From the NCBI GenBank assembly GCA_002359655.1, contig DENL01000043.1, positions 1 to 56,838 on the forward strand: a DNA stretch of 56,838 nucleotides, in the 5' to 3' direction. The position numbers and the translations under genes are program-made. Shown piece after piece: positions 8,756 to 18,458 of the stretch. The notes below the pieces were generated by a model. The model was given only the letters and a program-made list of their open reading frames with translations, was not told where the DNA came from and did no database searches. This stretch comes from Rickettsiales bacterium UBA2645. GTDB taxonomy: Bacteria; Pseudomonadota; Alphaproteobacteria; Rickettsiales; UBA1997. How positions within the stretch are numbered: position 1 is the first letter of the stretch; the number at the start of each line of letters is the position of its first letter.

Positions 8756-10033
8756 TTAACGATTTAGGTTTTGGTCTGAAGATTTTTGAACTTGTTGCGC
8801 TGTAGAAGTTTGCATCGAAGCTGATGGTTCTTCTCGCTTTATTTCTACTCTTCTAGTCATCTCGTGATTTATTACTCCTAAACTAGATTCGATTAAATTT
8901 AAAAGATTTTGAGCTACATTTTGCAGCGAATTATTTTGGGCAATGACAAATGAATTTTTGCTAAATGAAGGCCCAGCTGGATAGAAGGAAAACTTATTGG
9001 CTACTGAAATATTTTCAGCTTTTGCAGCTTGGGCTATTTCATCAGATAAAATTGCTGAGAATCTCAGCGCGTGGCCGTCACCAGCAATAACTGCTAAATT
9101 TACATCACCGTTTAATTCACCATTTTTTACTTCTTCAATTAAATCTAATGCTACTTTTCGAAGTCCAGTTATTCCTGTAGCCCTTCCCTGATTTTGATCT
9201 GCAGCGCCACCGTGAGTGACAACCTTCATTTGCGAAAAATTTTTCCGCGTTAGTCTAAAAAACATTTCTGATTCTTGAGGCCAAACAAATTCTGCATTCG
9301 ATTTAACAAATTCGGATTTTAAATTTTCTATAATGTTTGATCTTAAATCAGATTTTTGATCTGGTGATAAAGTCGATATTGTCAGTCCAACCAACTTTGC
9401 TCTTTCGTCAAAAATAATTTGTGTTATTTCTGTGGCAGATTTGGCAGTTTTTTCAGCAAGTAAAGTCGTCAACATTTGATCTGGCTGATAGTTGCTTGAA
9501 TCATTACCACCAATTCCATCAGGCCACAAATCGCGATTTCCAGTTGCCAAATCAATTACAGCAGTTTGCGGTATTAGCCCTTGGTCAATAAAATTTTTTA
9601 CACTGTCGATTCTTTGTTGGCAGCCAAGTTGAGTTGCACCATTTAAAATGATTCTAACATTATTTTGCAAAATTGGTGGTTTTCTTTCTTCAAAAACACC
9701 GAGTTTTTCTAGCATTACTGCCAAATCAAACTGAGAAATTTTGTTAATAAGATCTGAAGGATTCTGCATGTCTTTTCTTTCAACCAAACCTGCATTGTCT
9801 AGTTTTTTCGGTCTTATTTTTTGGTAAATTTTTTGCAGAACTTTTTGATTAAAATCTTGGACTGATTCAAATTCAGAATTAAGTTTTTCTGCAACATTAG
9901 AGTTAGGGTGAACTTCTTCAAATCCCTCATACAAAGTAAGCAACTCAATAAACGATTTTTTTGCCTCTTCGTCAGATATTTTAAAAACTTGTTTAAAAAC
10001 ATCGTCGTTCAAAATTTCTCTTAATGTAGTCAT
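8756..10033 (-). CDS. Hypothetical protein, 425 aa, possible DUF218/YdcF-like Rossmann fold
   Basis: I do not recognise the family with certainty. The middle (about 125-345) has alternating strands and helices with RIILNGATQLGCQQRI, AVIDLATGNRDLWPD, MKVVTHGG and LAVIAGDGHALRFSA. The order (an R-x-x near the first strand, a TG-R element, an acidic helix, then a strand ending in GDGHALR) recalls YdcF/DUF218 proteins (inference from pattern only). The N-terminal 120 residues are helical and the C-terminal 40 are low-complexity Ser/Gln. No signal peptide is seen. It is the first gene of an operon with queH and diverges from mutM, whose start is only 22 bp away. Confidence 0.65.
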   Translation of the reverse strand: MTTLREILNDDVFKQVFKISDEEAKKSFIELLTLYEGFEEVHPNSNVAEKLNSEFESVQDFNQKVLQKIYQKIRPKKLDNAGLVERKDMQNPSDLINKISQFDLAVMLEKLGVFEERKPPILQNNVRIILNGATQLGCQQRIDSVKNFIDQGLIPQTAVIDLATGNRDLWPDGIGGNDSSNYQPDQMLTTLLAEKTAKSATEITQIIFDERAKLVGLTISTLSPDQKSDLRSNIIENLKSEFVKSNAEFVWPQESEMFFRLTRKNFSQMKVVTHGGAADQNQGRATGITGLRKVALDLIEEVKNGELNGDVNLAVIAGDGHALRFSAILSDEIAQAAKAENISVANKFSFYPAGPSFSKNSFVIAQNNSLQNVAQNLLNLIESSLGVINHEMTRRVEIKREEPSASMQTSTAQQVQKSSDQNLNR

Positions 10034-10055
10034 AAAAATTTTTTAAAATTTATTT

Positions 10056-10868
10056 ATGCCCGAACTTCCTGAAGTAGAAACGGTCCGACGCGGATTAGAA
10101 AATGCAGTTGGTAAAAAAATTATTCAAGTTTTTCGCTCAGAAAAAAAACTGCGTTTTGACTCAACCCTTGATTTAGAAAAAATTGTCAACGCCAAAATCA
10201 GTGATATTTCTCGTCGAGCCAGATATTTAATAATCAATTTTAACAATCAAACAAGTTTGATTGTGCACTTGGGCATGAGCGGTCAAGTTACTTTGGCACA
10301 GAATTTTAAAAAACTTAAACATGATCATTTCGCCTGTCTTTTTGATGACGAAACTTGGTTGATTTTTAATGATACGCGCCGCTTTGGTTTTGTTGATTTG
10401 GTTTTAACAAAAAATTTAAACAAACATAAAATGCTAAGCAATCTTGGGCCAGAGCCTCTTTCTGCAGATTTTAACCAGAAATATCTGCAAAAAAAACTCT
10501 CAACAAAAAAGATGAATATCAAAACCACCATGATGGATAACGAATTGGTGGTTGGTGTCGGCAACATCTACATTAACGAATCGCTTTTTGAGTCAGGCAT
10601 TTCACCACTGCGCAGCGCATCTTCTTTGTCTAAAACTGAAATTAAAAAACTTATCACAGCTGTTAAAAAAACTTTGCAGAAAGCTATTGATCTTGGTGGC
10701 TCAACAATTTCTGATTACATTGCTGTGAATGGTGAATCTGGATATTTTCAAAACGACTTCAAAGTTTATGCTCGTGAAAAACTAAACTGTTTGCTTTGTA
10801 GTGACTTCATCAAGAAGATAAAACAAAATGGCCGCTCGAGCTTTTTTTGTCAAAAATGTCAGAGGTGA
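10056..10868 (+). CDS. mutM: Formamidopyrimidine-DNA glycosylase MutM (Fpg)
   Basis: This base-excision repair enzyme removes 8-oxoguanine and formamidopyrimidines and cuts the abasic site. The N-terminal MPELPEVETVRRGL gives the catalytic Pro2 and Glu3. The helix-two-turn-helix region with VVGVGNIYINESLF is present, as is the C-terminal zinc finger with two CxxC pairs (CLLC and CQKC) at about 248-269. At 270 residues it is full length. It starts 22 bp from the divergent 425-aa gene, and a lipoprotein gene follows 2 bp after its stop. Confidence 0.95.
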   Translation: MPELPEVETVRRGLENAVGKKIIQVFRSEKKLRFDSTLDLEKIVNAKISDISRRARYLIINFNNQTSLIVHLGMSGQVTLAQNFKKLKHDHFACLFDDETWLIFNDTRRFGFVDLVLTKNLNKHKMLSNLGPEPLSADFNQKYLQKKLSTKKMNIKTTMMDNELVVGVGNIYINESLFESGISPLRSASSLSKTEIKKLITAVKKTLQKAIDLGGSTISDYIAVNGESGYFQNDFKVYAREKLNCLLCSDFIKKIKQNGRSSFFCQKCQR

Positions 10869-10870
10869 AA

Positions 10871-11296
10871 ATGAAAAAAATTCTACCGCTAGTTTTTACT
10901 GCTTTTATAATTTCTGCCTGCACTGGAAAATATTTTGTATCAGATTCTAAGACTAAAATTTTTGCTCAAGATCTTAAATCAAGCGAATATGTCAAAGGCA
11001 GCGAAGACATACCTTTGGCCGCAAACCTTGAACAAATTGAAAGCAATAATATTAACTTCGACTCCGCGTCAGGAAGTATCGCCTTTATTGATTACAAAAG
11101 CTCAGTCTCTTTTGAACTAATTGCAGAATTTTATTTAAAAACCTTACCACAAATGGGCTGGAAGCTAGTTAAAAATGATCCCAACCATTTAAAATTCGTC
11201 CGAGAAGATGAAAATGTCGAGATCGATTTTATTGTTAAAAGCTCCGCAGAAGAAAACGATGTTGTGAGATTTTTCTTATCTTCGGCAACTAGGTAG
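10871..11296 (+). CDS. Small lipoprotein, unknown family
   Basis: The chosen ATG is 2 bp after the mutM stop and gives 141 residues with a lipoprotein signal: MKKILPLVF, a hydrophobic core and the lipobox ISAC. An in-frame ATG at 10847 lies inside mutM and would bury the signal peptide, so it is rejected. The mature part has a compact alpha/beta pattern (IAFIDYKSSVSFELIAEFY, LPQMGWKLV, VEIDFIVK) resembling small outer-membrane lipoproteins of unknown role found in Alphaproteobacteria. The protein is probably anchored in the envelope and co-transcribed with mutM. No function is assigned. Confidence 0.8.
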   Translation: MKKILPLVFTAFIISACTGKYFVSDSKTKIFAQDLKSSEYVKGSEDIPLAANLEQIESNNINFDSASGSIAFIDYKSSVSFELIAEFYLKTLPQMGWKLVKNDPNHLKFVREDENVEIDFIVKSSAEENDVVRFFLSSATR

Positions 11297-11301
11297 ATCA
11301 A

Positions 11302-14300
11302 TTATTTGGTAGGAAAAAATTTCTCAATACCATCTTTATTCAATGCAAATGATGCTATTGGTTTTATGGCCTTGTTTGGTCGTAATTCTAATTTTCCTAC
11401 CTCGAAATAACCATCCTTATTGGGTTTAGGATCTTTTTTATCATCCGTAATGATACCGAGATTTGTCGCTAAAGCTTTGGCAGATTTCTTCGGTTTCCCT
11501 TCAGCATCAAAAAACATATTTTCATGAAACTTGCAGTTAGAAAAATATTCTGGCTTGATTGCTTTTAGATCAGGAAACTTACAGTTCTCATCAAAAGTGC
11601 AGTCAACAAATCTGGTCATAAACAAGGTTTTAGAAAAATCCACTCCCTTAAAATCTTCCTTATCAAATCTTCGATACCAAGCTTTTTGCCCTGGGTCAAT
11701 TATAATTCCTTCTCCCTCCTCAATATTTTTTGATGAAGATTCAATATTCCAAGATTCTTGATTAATTTCCCTACGGACTTTTTTTTCTCTCTCTCCTTTG
11801 TTTTGCTCTGCTTTGATAGCTTTGCTTAAGACACTTTTTGCAACATAATTTTTATGTTCATATCGATCAAAATCTATTTTAGTGAATTCAGACATCTTTT
11901 CTTTAGCCGCATCAATCGCTGAGAAAGACTCTCCTAGACTGCTAAGTTTTGTCAAAAATTTTTCCTCTAGATCTTCTTCCTTAACTTTAAAATTCTGTAG
12001 ATTTTTTGGAGAAATTATTGCAGGAACCACTGGAGCTTGAGTAACCACTGTGGTACTATTTGTTATCAGAGGATTATTGGTCAAATTATTAATATCTGCA
12101 ATAGTGCTGCTATTTAAACTAGTAGTGTTTTGTTTGTCTTCAACGATGCTAGTCTGGGATTTAACTGTTTCCTCTGTAAGAAGCTTGGAGAGTTCTCCTT
12201 CTAACCTAGAAGCTAATCTAATTGCTAAGAAATAAGAAATCTCATTATCAGTCAATTCTTCAGGATTACTAATGTTATGACTACTATCACTATTAAAGCG
12301 ATTCTTAATAAGTGTTAACTCTTCACTACTAGGTTTAATTTTACCAAACCTACTATCAAAAAAAAATTTTCGTTCTTCATTATGCGCGACACCAGTTTTA
12401 ATCTCATCCAGCACTCCATTTATTCGATTATCTTCTTCTAATAGCTCTTTTTCTTTCTCAGTCAACTCAACTGTATCCAAACCAAAAGAAGTAAAAGATC
12501 CAGCAAAAATCACTGAAGCAGATGCCCAAGAAATTTCTTTTTTTAGACCAGTTAGAACAGTTGCTTGTTGCATTTGAACATTCGAGAGTATTTCATTTTC
12601 ATTGTCAGAATATTTGATTAAGTAAGCTGATTTATTAATAAGTTTTTCACAATCAGATTCATTACCAACTTCCCATACTTCATAGTAGTCGGAGAAAACC
12701 CATTTTCCATCTTTGTTTTTAATGTAAGTAGTATGTTCATCTCGCAATTCTGTGTTATTACAAATATATGCAGTAGGTTTAAAAACTTTTTGTTCATTAG
12801 AGCCTTCAACAGAAAAAGTTATGCTATCTAATACTTTTTCTTCCCCTGATACTAATTTTAAAGGTTCAACAATAATTTCAGTAACATCTTTTCCGATTTT
12901 AGGAAAACATCCCTTCTTAAAATATTCATCAGAATTTATAATGTAGTAGGAACGATAATTTTGACCCACCGACCCAAATTCATCTTCATAATTATCACTA
13001 TGATTTCTGATCACTGGCAAATCATCGTAAAGCACTTCGAACAAATAGTTCAAAAAATATTTGGGATCTTCAGATCCAATTCCAATTGGAATTTTATCTC
13101 TTAAATCTTGAGTATCCTTAGTGAGAGTTACAAGGTTTACTAATGTTTTCATTTTGTAACCTTTGCTTGTTTTTCTCTTTTCATTTATAACCTCACGCAG
13201 CTGATATTTAATTAATTTCTTAAGCATCTGGTACTTTAGATCTAATTCTTTTTTGACAAGATCTTCTCCCACATCTTTAGTCGGGCTTGAAACATTGATA
13301 TTATTACTTTTAATAGTTGAAGTTGGGTCATTTAATTCTTCGCCCATGATCATCCTAGTATGAAGTTCTCTGATATTGGCACCTAATTTAGAAGATTGTT
13401 CTTTATCCAGATCTGGTATTATTTCATATTCACCATTTAAAAATTGTTCAATCATACCGTCCTTAATACGCATACACCCTGATGCAAGTTGTGATAAAAT
13501 ATGTACAACAAAGGCACCGCAATGATGATTGGTTGTGCAAGGTGGGGTAAATACTTTTTGACCATCCTCCAATTCCCAATGTTTTCCATCCTCAGAGTGC
13601 TGAATTTTATTTTTGGTGCAAACGATTTGATCACTATTAATTCCAAGAAAATTAGTTAGAGCCGATTTCACATGTTCAGGAATATCCTCCACCTTGCCGT
13701 TACCCTCTGGATCTATGTAAGCTACTTTGTAACCTGATTCTTCTTTTTGAACATAAAGAGCGGTAAAATGACCCCTTATTGAACCATTTTTATTAAGTGG
13801 ATTCAAAGGAATTAACAATTTTTTAATATCTTCTCTTGAGAATTGTGTGATTCCCATAGCAATTCTTGTTTCGTGATTATGTTCTGAATCAAAATCAAGT
13901 TCTACCGAACCAAGTTCGACAAAGGTTGCATCATTTGTTTTTTGTATTTCCAAGCTGATTAAGAAGTTTATAGCCTGAACATCATATGGAGAATTATAAT
14001 TCTTAATATTTTGCAGCACTTCTTCCTGCATACACGAATGAACTTGTAATGAACCGTTAGACTCATTATCATTTTTAGTAACCGAATTCCTATTATTTTT
14101 CAGTACATTATTTGGTATCGTATGATAAAGATTTTCAGAATCTTCACTCGGAATCACAACTGAAACTTTTTCTTTACCAACCTCAAACTTATCGTACCAT
14201 TCTGCGAATTTTTTTTCGAAATCTTGTTGTCCGTATTTAATTGAGAATTCAGTGAAGTTTTGTCCATTTTTTAATCCTTCCAAAACCCTTTCAGAAAAAA

Positions 14301-15705
14301 TTATCGCGGAGTAGCGACATTGACTTTCGATTTTGTTAGAATTGTAGGCAAACATGCTATCTCCTGTTTTGAGGGAGATCGTCTTAACCTTTTCAATTGC
14401 AACTTCATTTCTTTCTGATGTTGGGAAAATTTTTTCAATCGCTTCGTCGTAACACTTTTCAGTTTCAGGTGTTGTTTGTTCTGTTGAATCCTGAATATAG
14501 ACTATGCGCTTTTTATTTTTTTCTTGCTCAAAGACCAAACCAAAATAATGCCCCCCAGAAATTCCATCGCAAACACAATACTTGTTACCCGACAGAATTT
14601 TTTGCCTTATTTCTGTTTTATTGACAAAATCATCCTGCCTAGCCAGACTGAAAAGGTCTTTAGAAGCTAAATCTGTGTACCGACTTCCATAAAAAAATTC
14701 ATGAAAGAATGAATTTGCACTCCCAAAAATATTCTTCCTTCTATTAAGACCATTCTTGTCAACAAAAGATAAACAAGCCTTTAACTTAGCTTCTCTGACA
14801 TGATCGACTTTTCCAGTTAGTAAAAAATTTAATACATCAACTAATCCATCTTTTGTGGGATATTCTCCATATTGAGGATTGGTTAGAATTCCTACATCAG
14901 CATCTGCAAATGCATTAGCGATCACAAATAGAATAGCCTTATCTGATTCGTCTAATTTAGTTCCATTTTGAAGAGTTTCAATTAATCGTTCTATGAGCTT
15001 TACTTCTACTTCTTTTTTAATGGGTGGGGAACCTATAGCTTCGGCAGCTGTTTGTTTTTCGCAAAAAAAATGTGCTTCCTGATTTATACTAAAAATTTCT
15101 TTTATCTCTTCAAAACTTTTAACTTCTGCAAATTTAAATCCTTCGTTTTTACCACCTGAGAATAAGAAAGCTTCACTGTTACCTTGCTTCACTATATTAA
15201 AATAAATAGATTTATTATCGTTCGATTCTACATTTCTATAAGTCAAATACATCGTGGCCATTCCAATATTCAGATCTGAAAGTAAATCTATTTCTGCCGC
15301 CCTTGGTGTGATTAATAGTCTTATCTGGTTCACAAAATTATCTCGAGCAGTTGCATTAGTTAAGTCATAACCATAATTGGCTACAGTCATTGATAGAACT
15401 GTAGCTATGGATTCCAGATAAAATTGTTCATCATTTTGTTGACAATTTTTGATTGATTCGAGCCTGCTTATAAGACCATAAAAAAGACTTTTATTTGTTA
15501 GATCATCATCACCAGAAACAATAGTATCAGTATTTCTAAGTAGAGAAAATAGACCATCACCTAATCCATCTTCATTCCAATCTATAACGTCATTTCCTAG
15601 ATTAAAATTTTTTGCTTTTTGCAAAAAATCTTCTTTTTTATTAGGATCGAAACCAGTCTTTAGAAAATTTAAATTATTAATAACCTTCTGTATTCTTTCT
15701 GCCAT
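11302..15705 (-). CDS. Giant protein with two CE-clan cysteine-protease-like modules and a pentapeptide-like C-terminus; candidate effector
   Basis: This 1467-residue protein has no signal peptide or membrane segment. Module 1 shows His386 (GGHYFGLVF), Asp406 (VYIQDST) and Cys463 (ESQCRYSAII). Module 2 shows His646 (RGHFTALYV), Asp665 (AYIDPEGNG) and Cys729 (HHCGAFVVHIL). The strand-His, strand-Asp, helix-Cys order and CGAFV motif are typical of Ulp1/C48 and related CE-clan peptidases that remove ubiquitin-like proteins or act as acetyltransferases (family knowledge). Module 1 lacks the usual C-G and may be inactive. The rest (about 800-1300) is helical and unrecognised. Residues about 1352-1402 resemble pentapeptide repeats (FKGVDF, RFVDCTF, FSNCKFHEN). 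It is convergent with the lipoprotein gene and lies 14 bp from ftsW. A host-directed effector role is inference. Confidence 0.7.
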   Translation of the reverse strand: MAERIQKVINNLNFLKTGFDPNKKEDFLQKAKNFNLGNDVIDWNEDGLGDGLFSLLRNTDTIVSGDDDLTNKSLFYGLISRLESIKNCQQNDEQFYLESIATVLSMTVANYGYDLTNATARDNFVNQIRLLITPRAAEIDLLSDLNIGMATMYLTYRNVESNDNKSIYFNIVKQGNSEAFLFSGGKNEGFKFAEVKSFEEIKEIFSINQEAHFFCEKQTAAEAIGSPPIKKEVEVKLIERLIETLQNGTKLDESDKAILFVIANAFADADVGILTNPQYGEYPTKDGLVDVLNFLLTGKVDHVREAKLKACLSFVDKNGLNRRKNIFGSANSFFHEFFYGSRYTDLASKDLFSLARQDDFVNKTEIRQKILSGNKYCVCDGISGGHYFGLVFEQEKNKKRIVYIQDSTEQTTPETEKCYDEAIEKIFPTSERNEVAIEKVKTISLKTGDSMFAYNSNKIESQCRYSAIIFSERVLEGLKNGQNFTEFSIKYGQQDFEKKFAEWYDKFEVGKEKVSVVIPSEDSENLYHTIPNNVLKNNRNSVTKNDNESNGSLQVHSCMQEEVLQNIKNYNSPYDVQAINFLISLEIQKTNDATFVELGSVELDFDSEHNHETRIAMGITQFSREDIKKLLIPLNPLNKNGSIRGHFTALYVQKEESGYKVAYIDPEGNGKVEDIPEHVKSALTNFLGINSDQIVCTKNKIQHSEDGKHWELEDGQKVFTPPCTTNHHCGAFVVHILSQLASGCMRIKDGMIEQFLNGEYEIIPDLDKEQSSKLGANIRELHTRMIMGEELNDPTSTIKSNNINVSSPTKDVGEDLVKKELDLKYQMLKKLIKYQLREVINEKRKTSKGYKMKTLVNLVTLTKDTQDLRDKIPIGIGSEDPKYFLNYLFEVLYDDLPVIRNHSDNYEDEFGSVGQNYRSYYIINSDEYFKKGCFPKIGKDVTEIIVEPLKLVSGEEKVLDSITFSVEGSNEQKVFKPTAYICNNTELRDEHTTYIKNKDGKWVFSDYYEVWEVGNESDCEKLINKSAYLIKYSDNENEILSNVQMQQATVLTGLKKEISWASASVIFAGSFTSFGLDTVELTEKEKELLEEDNRINGVLDEIKTGVAHNEERKFFFDSRFGKIKPSSEELTLIKNRFNSDSSHNISNPEELTDNEISYFLAIRLASRLEGELSKLLTEETVKSQTSIVEDKQNTTSLNSSTIADINNLTNNPLITNSTTVVTQAPVVPAIISPKNLQNFKVKEEDLEEKFLTKLSSLGESFSAIDAAKEKMSEFTKIDFDRYEHKNYVAKSVLSKAIKAEQNKGEREKKVRREINQESWNIESSSKNIEEGEGIIIDPGQKAWYRRFDKEDFKGVDFSKTLFMTRFVDCTFDENCKFPDLKAIKPEYFSNCKFHENMFFDAEGKPKKSAKALATNLGIITDDKKDPKPNKDGYFEVGKLELRPNKAIKPIASFALNKDGIEKFFPTK

Positions 15706-15719
15706 AATTCAATCCTAAT

Positions 15720-16883
15720 TTAGATCAATTTTAAATTCCCGTAATCAACATTACGGTGATATTTGCGTTTGGTGAAAGCAAGAATCAAACCAAAGCAAAT
15801 GGCGGTAGACATCATTGACGAGCCGCCATAGCTGATGAAAGGCAAAGTCATTCCTTTGGTTGGCAGCAGTCTAAGACTTACTCCGATATTTACAATCACT
15901 TGCATTGAAAATTGCGTCATCAGTCCGCATAAGGCCAGATAAACAAAAAAATCTTCTTCTTCCAAAGCTCGTTTAACAATACGTGCGGTTAAATAAGCAA
16001 AGACTATCACGATAATAGTGCAAGCAAAAATGCCGTATTCTTCACCAACAACGGCAAAAATAAAATCAGTGTGGGCATCGGGAATAAATTTTTTCACCAC
16101 GCCATTTCCGGGACCTTGTCCAAAAAAAGAGCCGTTAACAAAAGCATCGAGAGAGCGCTCAACTTGATAGTTTTTTCCGTCAGCATCTAAAAATTTATTG
16201 ATGCGATCTTCAACATGCGGAAAAACGATGTAAGCTCCAACTCCGCAAATTACTAGAAAAATCGCCAGTCCGGCAATAATAAAAATTGGCAATCCGTAAA
16301 CAAAAGTTTGCACCAACCACAAAGCGGTGAAGGTAATTGTCATGCCAAAATCAGGCTGCAGAAGTAAAAAAATTATAATTGTAAAAAATAACGCTGCAGA
16401 AATTCCGTATTTTTTCCACCATTCTTCGTGATCGAATTTTTGTAGAATGTAAGCGTTAGAAATTACAAAAAACGCTTTGGCAAATTCAGATGGTTGTAGG
16501 GTAAAACCAGCCAGAGAAATCCATCTTTTCGCACCTTTTGCTTCGGCGCCAAATAACAAAACCAAAAGCAAAAGACCAATTACGCTAATCATTCCCAAAA
16601 TTGAAAAAATTTTTATTTTTTCTTGATCAAGAAATGAAATGGCAACCAAAAGAAACAAAGAAATTACCGCAAAAATCAGCTGCTTTTTTAAGAAGAAAAA
16701 TTTATCAACATCAATTCTTTTGGCAATTGCGGGGCTTGAACTGGCAGTCATCATCAGGCCAAAAATAATAATGCCAAACACCAAAAGAAAATTGATCTTG
16801 TCAATATCGATCCACCACTTTTTAAACCCGTTTAAATAACGGCGATCAAACGGGTGATTGGCTTTTATGTCCCAGCTATCCAT
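15720..16883 (-). CDS. ftsW: Peptidoglycan glycosyltransferase FtsW (SEDS family)
   Basis: This SEDS-family membrane enzyme polymerises lipid II at the division septum together with a class B penicillin-binding protein. The 387 residues hold about ten hydrophobic segments. SEDS signatures are visible in GAKRWISLAGFTLQPSEFAK, in GQGPGNGVVKKFIPDAHTDF and near the end in MTLPFISYGGSSM. The cytoplasmic N-terminus (about 25 residues) and the VSLRLLPTKG loop favour FtsW over RodA. The gene diverges from argH across a 179-bp spacer that holds two hairpins. No other cell-division gene is adjacent. Confidence 0.88.
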   Translation of the reverse strand: MDSWDIKANHPFDRRYLNGFKKWWIDIDKINFLLVFGIIIFGLMMTASSSPAIAKRIDVDKFFFLKKQLIFAVISLFLLVAISFLDQEKIKIFSILGMISVIGLLLLVLLFGAEAKGAKRWISLAGFTLQPSEFAKAFFVISNAYILQKFDHEEWWKKYGISAALFFTIIIFLLLQPDFGMTITFTALWLVQTFVYGLPIFIIAGLAIFLVICGVGAYIVFPHVEDRINKFLDADGKNYQVERSLDAFVNGSFFGQGPGNGVVKKFIPDAHTDFIFAVVGEEYGIFACTIIVIVFAYLTARIVKRALEEEDFFVYLALCGLMTQFSMQVIVNIGVSLRLLPTKGMTLPFISYGGSSMMSTAICFGLILAFTKRKYHRNVDYGNLKLI

Positions 16884-16894
16884 AATATTTTAAT

Positions 16895-16919
16895 TAAATT
16901 TAAACTGCGTTTAGATTTA
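16895..16919. repeat. Small palindromic hairpin (TTTAAA-CTGCG type)
   Basis: The arms TAAATTTAAA and TTTAGATTTA enclose the loop CTGCG, with one mismatch. The design is shared with hairpins at 39788-39810 and 43755-43777. Confidence 0.5.
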
Positions 16920-16932
16920 TTCCTAATTTTGA

Positions 16933-16968
16933 GTTGCTACAGGCAAAGTAAATTTGCCTATCCGCAAC
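16933..16968. other. Nested stem-loop in the ftsW-argH divergent spacer
   Basis: An inner perfect hairpin, AGGCAAA (16941-16947) with TTTGCCT (16953-16959), is enclosed by GTTGC (16933-16937) and GCAAC (16964-16968). It sits between divergent genes, about 95 bp before argH. It could be a regulatory leader or a repeat; it does not match a riboswitch that I know. Confidence 0.4.
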
Positions 16969-17062
16969 AGGTTAGTATTTAATAAGATTTGCTGTGGATT
17001 TTAGATTTTTGTCTAAAACAATATCAACAAGTCATTTCTAACTAAAAATAATAAAACAAGAC

Positions 17063-18457
17063 ATGCCAAAACAATCCTCCAATAAAATGTGGGGCGGAAG
17101 ATTTGACGCCAATCCTTCAGATTTGATGCAAGAAATAAATCAATCAATTGCATTTGATAAAAAGCTCTATAGGCAGGATATTAAAGGCTCGATAGCTCAC
17201 GCTAAGATGTTGAATAAAATCAAAATTTTAAACGAAGCTGAAACCAAAAAAATTATTGATGGTTTAAAAAAAATCGAAGAAGAAATTACTGAAGACAAAT
17301 TTATTTTTAAAATCGAGCTCGAAGATATTCACATGAATATCGAATCACGCTTGCAAGAAATTATCGGCGATGTTGCTGGCAAGCTGCACACCGCGCGCTC
17401 GCGCAACGATCAAGTGGCTTTGGATTTTCGTCTTTTTGTACGTGATGAAATTGACGAAGTACAAAAATTAATTTCTGACTTACAAAAAAAATTAGTCAAA
17501 AAAGCTGAAGAAAATTTAAACGTAATAATGCCGGGATTCACTCATTTGCAGGTGGCGCAACCTGTGCTTTTTTCACATCACTTAATGGCTTATTTTGAAA
17601 TGTTGCAGCGCGATGTTTCACGACTTGCTGATTTGCGCACCCGAATGAATGAATGTCCTCTAGGTGCTTGCGCTTTGGCTGGAACTTCATTTGCAATCGA
17701 CAGAAATTTCATTGCTAAAGAACTTGGTTTTACACGACCAACTGCCAACTCAATGGACTCAGTTTCTGATCGCGATTTCGCCATCGAATATCTTTTTTGC
17801 TTATCGCTAATCAGCACTCATTTATCACGCTTGGCGGAAGAAATTGTTATTTGGATTAGCAAAGGTTTTGAATTTATAAAACTCTCTGACGCCTTTACTT
17901 CTGGCTCTTCAATCATGCCACAGAAAAAAAATCCGGATGCTGCAGAATTAATTCGTGGCAAATCTGGTCGAGTTTTTGGCGCGCTGATTGCACTTCTTAC
18001 AACAATCAAAGGCCTTACTCTGACCTACTCAAAAGATATGCAAGAAGATAAAGAGCCAGTTTTTGACGCTTCAAAAAATACTAAACTTTGTTTGCGCGCA
18101 ATGTCTGGCATGATTGCTGACATGACAGTCAATGAAGAACAGATGTTAAAAATGGCCAAAAGTGGCTATTCAACTGCAACAGACTTGGCTGATTGGTTGG
18201 TTAAAAATTTAAAAATGCCATTTCGTGAGGCGCATCACATCACAGGAACAGTCGTGAAAATCGCTGAAAATAAAGGTGTTGAACTACATCAGCTAAAAAT
18301 TTCTGAAATGCAAAAAGTTGAGAAAAAAATCACGGCAAAAATTTTTGATGTGTTAAGTGTAGAAAATTCCGTTGCTAGCCGCACTTCAATTGGCGGCACT
18401 TCTCAAGCAAGAGTTAGAGAAGAAATCGCAAAAGCAAAAAAGATTTTAGGCCAGTAA
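17063..18457 (+). CDS. argH: Argininosuccinate lyase
   Basis: This is the last enzyme of arginine synthesis, splitting argininosuccinate into arginine and fumarate. The 464 residues are the normal length of this fumarase/aspartase-superfamily protein. Its three signature regions are intact: HTARSRNDQVA at 109-119, THLQVAQP at 160-167, and the mobile catalytic loop GSSIMPQKKNPD at 281-292 with the catalytic serine at about 282-283. A single copy with no other arg gene nearby in the window. The lptM gene starts 1 bp after its stop, so they form a transcription unit. Confidence 0.96.
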   Translation: MPKQSSNKMWGGRFDANPSDLMQEINQSIAFDKKLYRQDIKGSIAHAKMLNKIKILNEAETKKIIDGLKKIEEEITEDKFIFKIELEDIHMNIESRLQEIIGDVAGKLHTARSRNDQVALDFRLFVRDEIDEVQKLISDLQKKLVKKAEENLNVIMPGFTHLQVAQPVLFSHHLMAYFEMLQRDVSRLADLRTRMNECPLGACALAGTSFAIDRNFIAKELGFTRPTANSMDSVSDRDFAIEYLFCLSLISTHLSRLAEEIVIWISKGFEFIKLSDAFTSGSSIMPQKKNPDAAELIRGKSGRVFGALIALLTTIKGLTLTYSKDMQEDKEPVFDASKNTKLCLRAMSGMIADMTVNEEQMLKMAKSGYSTATDLADWLVKNLKMPFREAHHITGTVVKIAENKGVELHQLKISEMQKVEKKITAKIFDVLSVENSVASRTSIGGTSQARVREEIAKAKKILGQ

Positions 18458-18458
18458 A

